Below are positions 4,398-6,625 of a stretch of 6,625 nucleotides of DNA, piece after piece. The notes under the pieces were generated by a model. It ran no database searches, had not been told where the DNA came from, and saw only the letters and a program-made list of their open reading frames with translations. The number at the start of each line of letters is the position of its first letter. Position 1 is the stretch's first letter. This DNA comes from Candidatus Woesearchaeota archaeon. Lineage in GTDB: Archaea > Nanobdellota > Nanobdellia > Woesearchaeales > UBA10200. The DNA is taken from NCBI GenBank assembly GCA_018302185.1, contig JAGVZX010000136.1, positions 1 to 6,625 of the forward strand. Direction: 5' to 3'. Both the position numbers and the translations under genes were made by a program.

Positions 4398-5450
4398 TTA
4401 ATTCTTTATTATCTTTATCAATTCTGGTAGAGGAATATCTGACCTTATGCTATTATTCGTAAAATGGGTCAATGCGACTTTGTAGCCAGCAGATTTTATT
4501 CTTTTTATCAGCTCATCTTGCTTGATGATAGTCAGCTTGTTTTTTTTGCAGATCTTTGGAAGATTGTAGAAGCCGACTGTATCAATTTTAGATTCCTGTG
4601 CAATCGTGTTCAGGAATTTCTTTTCTTGGTCGTTAATGTATGAGAGTTTTTTTGCAGAGCTTGCTATCTTTTGCGCAATAGTTGTGTCCCATAACTGCCC
4701 TAACCATAATGGACCAGCGTTGTTGTAATTGCCGTGCTGCTTTAGAATCTTATCTACTTTCTTTTTTCCTTTTTCGCAATGCATGAAGATGCGCATATAA
4801 TGCTCTGTTGAGTAAGAGTATATAGGAGTAAGAGCTTTGTCGTATTGGGAAGCTACAAGCTGGACTTTTCTGATCAGGATTCTTAGACCATTCTCATGCA
4901 TTGTCTCGTTTCTTTGAGGGAGAGACCAGTATTTTCTCATGCAAGTAGATGGAAATGTGCCAGATAATGGTGCTGTGTCAGTTGCAGTTATTGCTAGGAT
5001 GCCGTCTCTTGCTAGGCGCTTGATTGCAGAATCTAAAAATGGATTTGGAGAGCCAAATGGATCAATATCTATATAGTCAAAGCCAAAGCTTTCAAGCAAG
5101 AAGATGTTTGCGTCTTGGCTGTAAAGTTTAAACTTAGACGAACTTATCTTATTCAATCTTAAATTTTCTTTGATTGACTTAATTGCATCTTTGCTGTAAT
5201 CGTTTATATGGATAGATGAGATTTTGTTTTTTGGCAATTCTTTTAGGAATCTAATGGCTCTAACACCGCTTGCTGCCAATGGATCTGCTAACTGCATTTT
5301 TGTGTTGCTTAATGTGTTAAGCAATAAGACTGAAATTGTCCTGTTTAGAGACATTATAGGATTGTAGAATACAGGAAGCTCTTTGCTTATCTTGCCAACT
5401 GCTACTTTTACTATTGCCTTGCCTTCTTGAATGGTGTCAAAGTTTTGCAT
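4398..5450 (-). CDS. trm1: tRNA (guanine(26)-N2)-dimethyltransferase Trm1
   Basis: SAM-dependent enzyme that methylates N2 of G26 at the D-arm/anticodon-arm junction of tRNA, once or twice. The 350-residue product has the family blocks in order: EGKAIV near the N-terminus (9-14); FYNPIMSLNR (28-37); SAM-binding motif I, ADPLAASGVRAIRFLKE (55-71); the acidic residue of motif II in INDYS (Asp84); the catalytic-loop motif DPFGSP (130-135); then TDTAPLSG, CMRKYW and MHENGLRIL; and the C-terminal-domain block GPLWLGQLWD. The ATG at 5450 fits a leaderless start, with a TATA-like box 27 bases upstream and EGKA at its usual distance from the N-terminus. The protein is somewhat shorter than the roughly 380-residue enzymes of Thermococcales. 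The stretch before GPLW (about 225-245) lacks the paired Cys motifs I would expect in many homologues. It is convergent with ef1b. Confidence 0.94.
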   Translation of the reverse strand: MQNFDTIQEGKAIVKVAVGKISKELPVFYNPIMSLNRTISVLLLNTLSNTKMQLADPLAASGVRAIRFLKELPKNKISSIHINDYSKDAIKSIKENLRLNKISSSKFKLYSQDANIFLLESFGFDYIDIDPFGSPNPFLDSAIKRLARDGILAITATDTAPLSGTFPSTCMRKYWSLPQRNETMHENGLRILIRKVQLVASQYDKALTPIYSYSTEHYMRIFMHCEKGKKKVDKILKQHGNYNNAGPLWLGQLWDTTIAQKIASSAKKLSYINDQEKKFLNTIAQESKIDTVGFYNLPKICKKNKLTIIKQDELIKRIKSAGYKVALTHFTNNSIRSDIPLPELIKIIKN

Positions 5451-5472
5451 GACTGAGAAATTAATTATTGAC

Positions 5473-5482
5473 TATTTAAATT
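5473..5482 (-). promoter_or_regulatory. TATA-like box of trm1 (leaderless promoter)
   Basis: On the minus strand AATTTAAATA is centred 27 bases before the trm1 ATG at 5450, the expected distance for a leaderless archaeal transcript. It lies in the 76-base gap after the envelope-protein gene, so trm1 probably has its own promoter. No ribosome-site-like sequence precedes the ATG. Confidence 0.45.
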
Positions 5483-5526
5483 AGTATGAGATTTTATGGA
5501 GGCAGCTGCTATGCAGATATTGAAGT

Positions 5527-6625
5527 TTATTTTCTCTTCATCACTGATACCATAATTATAAATGCACATAATCCAGATAATATAATGACTCCAGATCCGA
5601 ATAATGTAAGATAAAAGCTTTCATCGAATAAACTGGATTGAGGCAGCTCTTCTGGGACTGTGCTTTCAACATTTGTGACAATAAGCTGGGTTTCCTGTAA
5701 AGTTGATGCAGATTTATCTGAGGTTGTTGATTTAGCTGTTCTTTGAGCTTGAGATGCTGTTGGAGTAATAGCTTCCTTAACTTCAATACAATCTTCCACA
5801 AACAAATCAATGGATTTTTCATCGCTCAATTTTGTGCCATCATAGTATGCTCTTGCAGCTATTGGGTATGTTCCAGGATTAAAGTCTCTTGGCACTGAAA
5901 TAACGTATCTCTTTTCCAATGCGCTGTTGTCATCATCATCTGCGCTGCCTTCATCTAACTCTTCATTTTCTTTTACGTTGAATAATAGCTCTGGCTGAGT
6001 TAATCTAAGCACTGTGTCATCTTCCTCGTTTTCTCCTATGTTATTTACCTTTACAGTAAGCTCAACTGTCCTTGTGCATCTAACAACAGGTGTGTTTAAA
6101 GATAGTTTACTGATCGCAAGAGCATGGGTTTTTTTGTCTATCAGCATTGAGATTACTGCTGATTGCTCATGTGTCTTGCCAGAAGAATCCTGGCCTGAAA
6201 CTTTCAATCTTAACTTGTATGCTATCTTATCTGCGTTATAAGGGATAGCAAAGTTCAATGAGATCTTCTTGTCATCTCCTGCATCTAAATCAAAGTCTTG
6301 TGAGTCATCTTCCAAGTCATCACCGTTATCTATTTTTTCAATTATGCCTTCTAGGTTAACATCATGTATCTCTGTAGTATCTGCAAATGAATTTCTTACA
6401 TCTACTTCAACTTCTATGCTGTCACCTGGTTTTACCTTATCAACTGTATCTCCTGAGACTACTGTTTCTTTATGGCTAGGCATGACTATCCTTATCTTAT
6501 CAAATACCAGCTTTGATGACTGAGTTTCTTGTGTTGTATTTGCAACTGCCTGGAATGATGTAAAATGCAAGACATCAAATTTAAGAGTATTATTTATCCA
6601 AGAGGCGTTTGTACATAATCCTAGA
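5527..6625 (-). CDS. C-terminally anchored envelope protein with two beta-sandwich domains (5' end outside window)
   Basis: The frame is open past the TTG at 6568-6570 to the right edge. The upstream codons read like protein (ending GLCTNASWINNTLKFDV before that TTG), so the true start, probably with a signal peptide, is off-window. Numbering from the TTG, about 20-145 and 150-262 look like two Ig/CARDB-like beta-sandwich domains of the kind found in archaeal S-layer and COG1361-type proteins (alternating strands, KPGDSIEVEVDVRN, TVELTVKVNNIGEN, FNPGTYPIAARAYYDG). Each has a strongly acidic loop (81-100 and 201-214). Cys165 and Cys261 could form a disulfide within the second domain. A Ser/Thr/Gln-rich stalk (about 268-312) leads to a transmembrane helix (about 319-344) and a short basic tail, MKRK. 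This is a type I topology with domains outside the cell. A role in the S-layer or surface scaffold is inferred; no enzyme motif is seen. Confidence 0.8.
   Translation of the reverse strand, partial: LGLCTNASWINNTLKFDVLHFTSFQAVANTTQETQSSKLVFDKIRIVMPSHKETVVSGDTVDKVKPGDSIEVEVDVRNSFADTTEIHDVNLEGIIEKIDNGDDLEDDSQDFDLDAGDDKKISLNFAIPYNADKIAYKLRLKVSGQDSSGKTHEQSAVISMLIDKKTHALAISKLSLNTPVVRCTRTVELTVKVNNIGENEEDDTVLRLTQPELLFNVKENEELDEGSADDDDNSALEKRYVISVPRDFNPGTYPIAARAYYDGTKLSDEKSIDLFVEDCIEVKEAITPTASQAQRTAKSTTSDKSASTLQETQLIVTNVESTVPEELPQSSLFDESFYLTLFGSGVIILSGLCAFIIMVSVMKRK

Noticed and set aside
5496..5555. Plus-strand mini-frame of 19 codons starting at 5496
   Set aside because: It overlaps the 3' end of the envelope gene, has no ribosome site or promoter, and is within chance expectation.
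5556..5822. Alternative minus-strand frame overlapping the stalk and anchor region
   Set aside because: Leu/Gln-rich translation of repetitive Ser/Thr codons in another phase; the main frame has a coherent stalk, transmembrane helix and basic tail.
6014..6523. Plus-strand open frames at 6014-6241 and 6269-6523
   Set aside because: They are antisense shadows of the envelope protein; the Ser-rich product is simply the complement of its Asp/Glu-rich loops.
6568..6570. TTG as the start of the envelope protein
   Set aside because: The frame stays open to the window edge with protein-like codons. The product needs a signal peptide that is not present after this TTG, so the start is probably off-window.

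Overview
The window is AT-rich archaeal chromosome. Four genes support this: the RNase P protein Rpp30, the archaeal short form of elongation factor 1-beta, the small four-CxxC zinc-ribbon protein that usually sits beside it, and the tRNA guanine-26 dimethyltransferase Trm1. Several host genes have a TATA-like box about 26-27 bases before the start codon (leaderless pattern), while others have a short GAGG/GGAG ribosome site. Small genes, short gaps, strong A/T bias and simple membrane-anchored surface proteins fit an uncultured DPANN-type lineage such as Woesearchaeota or Pacearchaeota. That placement is an inference; no rRNA is present.

Layout: (1) 1 to about 1352 is the right-hand part of an insertion sequence. 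Its DDE transposase is read in two frames, joined by an apparent -1 shift near a run of nine A. (2) 1420-2049 (+) is Rpp30, converging on (3) 2085-2879 (-), an anchored extracytoplasmic protein of eight Cys-pair repeats with strikingly regular spacing. (4) 2937-3818 is a second, decayed insertion sequence. It has 17-bp perfect terminal inverted repeats, and its transposase has lost a segment that should hold the catalytic Glu. (5) 3924-4097 and 4111-4386 (+) form a small operon of the 57-residue zinc-ribbon protein and EF-1beta. (6) 4398-5450 (-) is Trm1. (7) 5527 to the right edge (-) is a large part of an envelope protein with two beta-sandwich-like domains, acidic loops, a Ser/Thr stalk and a C-terminal membrane anchor; its start lies outside the window.

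The core genes serve translation and tRNA maturation: Rpp30 in 5' processing, Trm1 in G26 methylation, EF-1beta in EF-1alpha recycling. They are interrupted by two unrelated mobile elements and two surface-exposed proteins. The second element lies between the divergent promoters of the Cys-repeat gene and the zinc-ribbon/EF-1beta operon, and its right end is only 14 bases from that operon's TATA-like box. I found no CRISPR array, rRNA or tRNA. The least explained item is the Cys-repeat protein.
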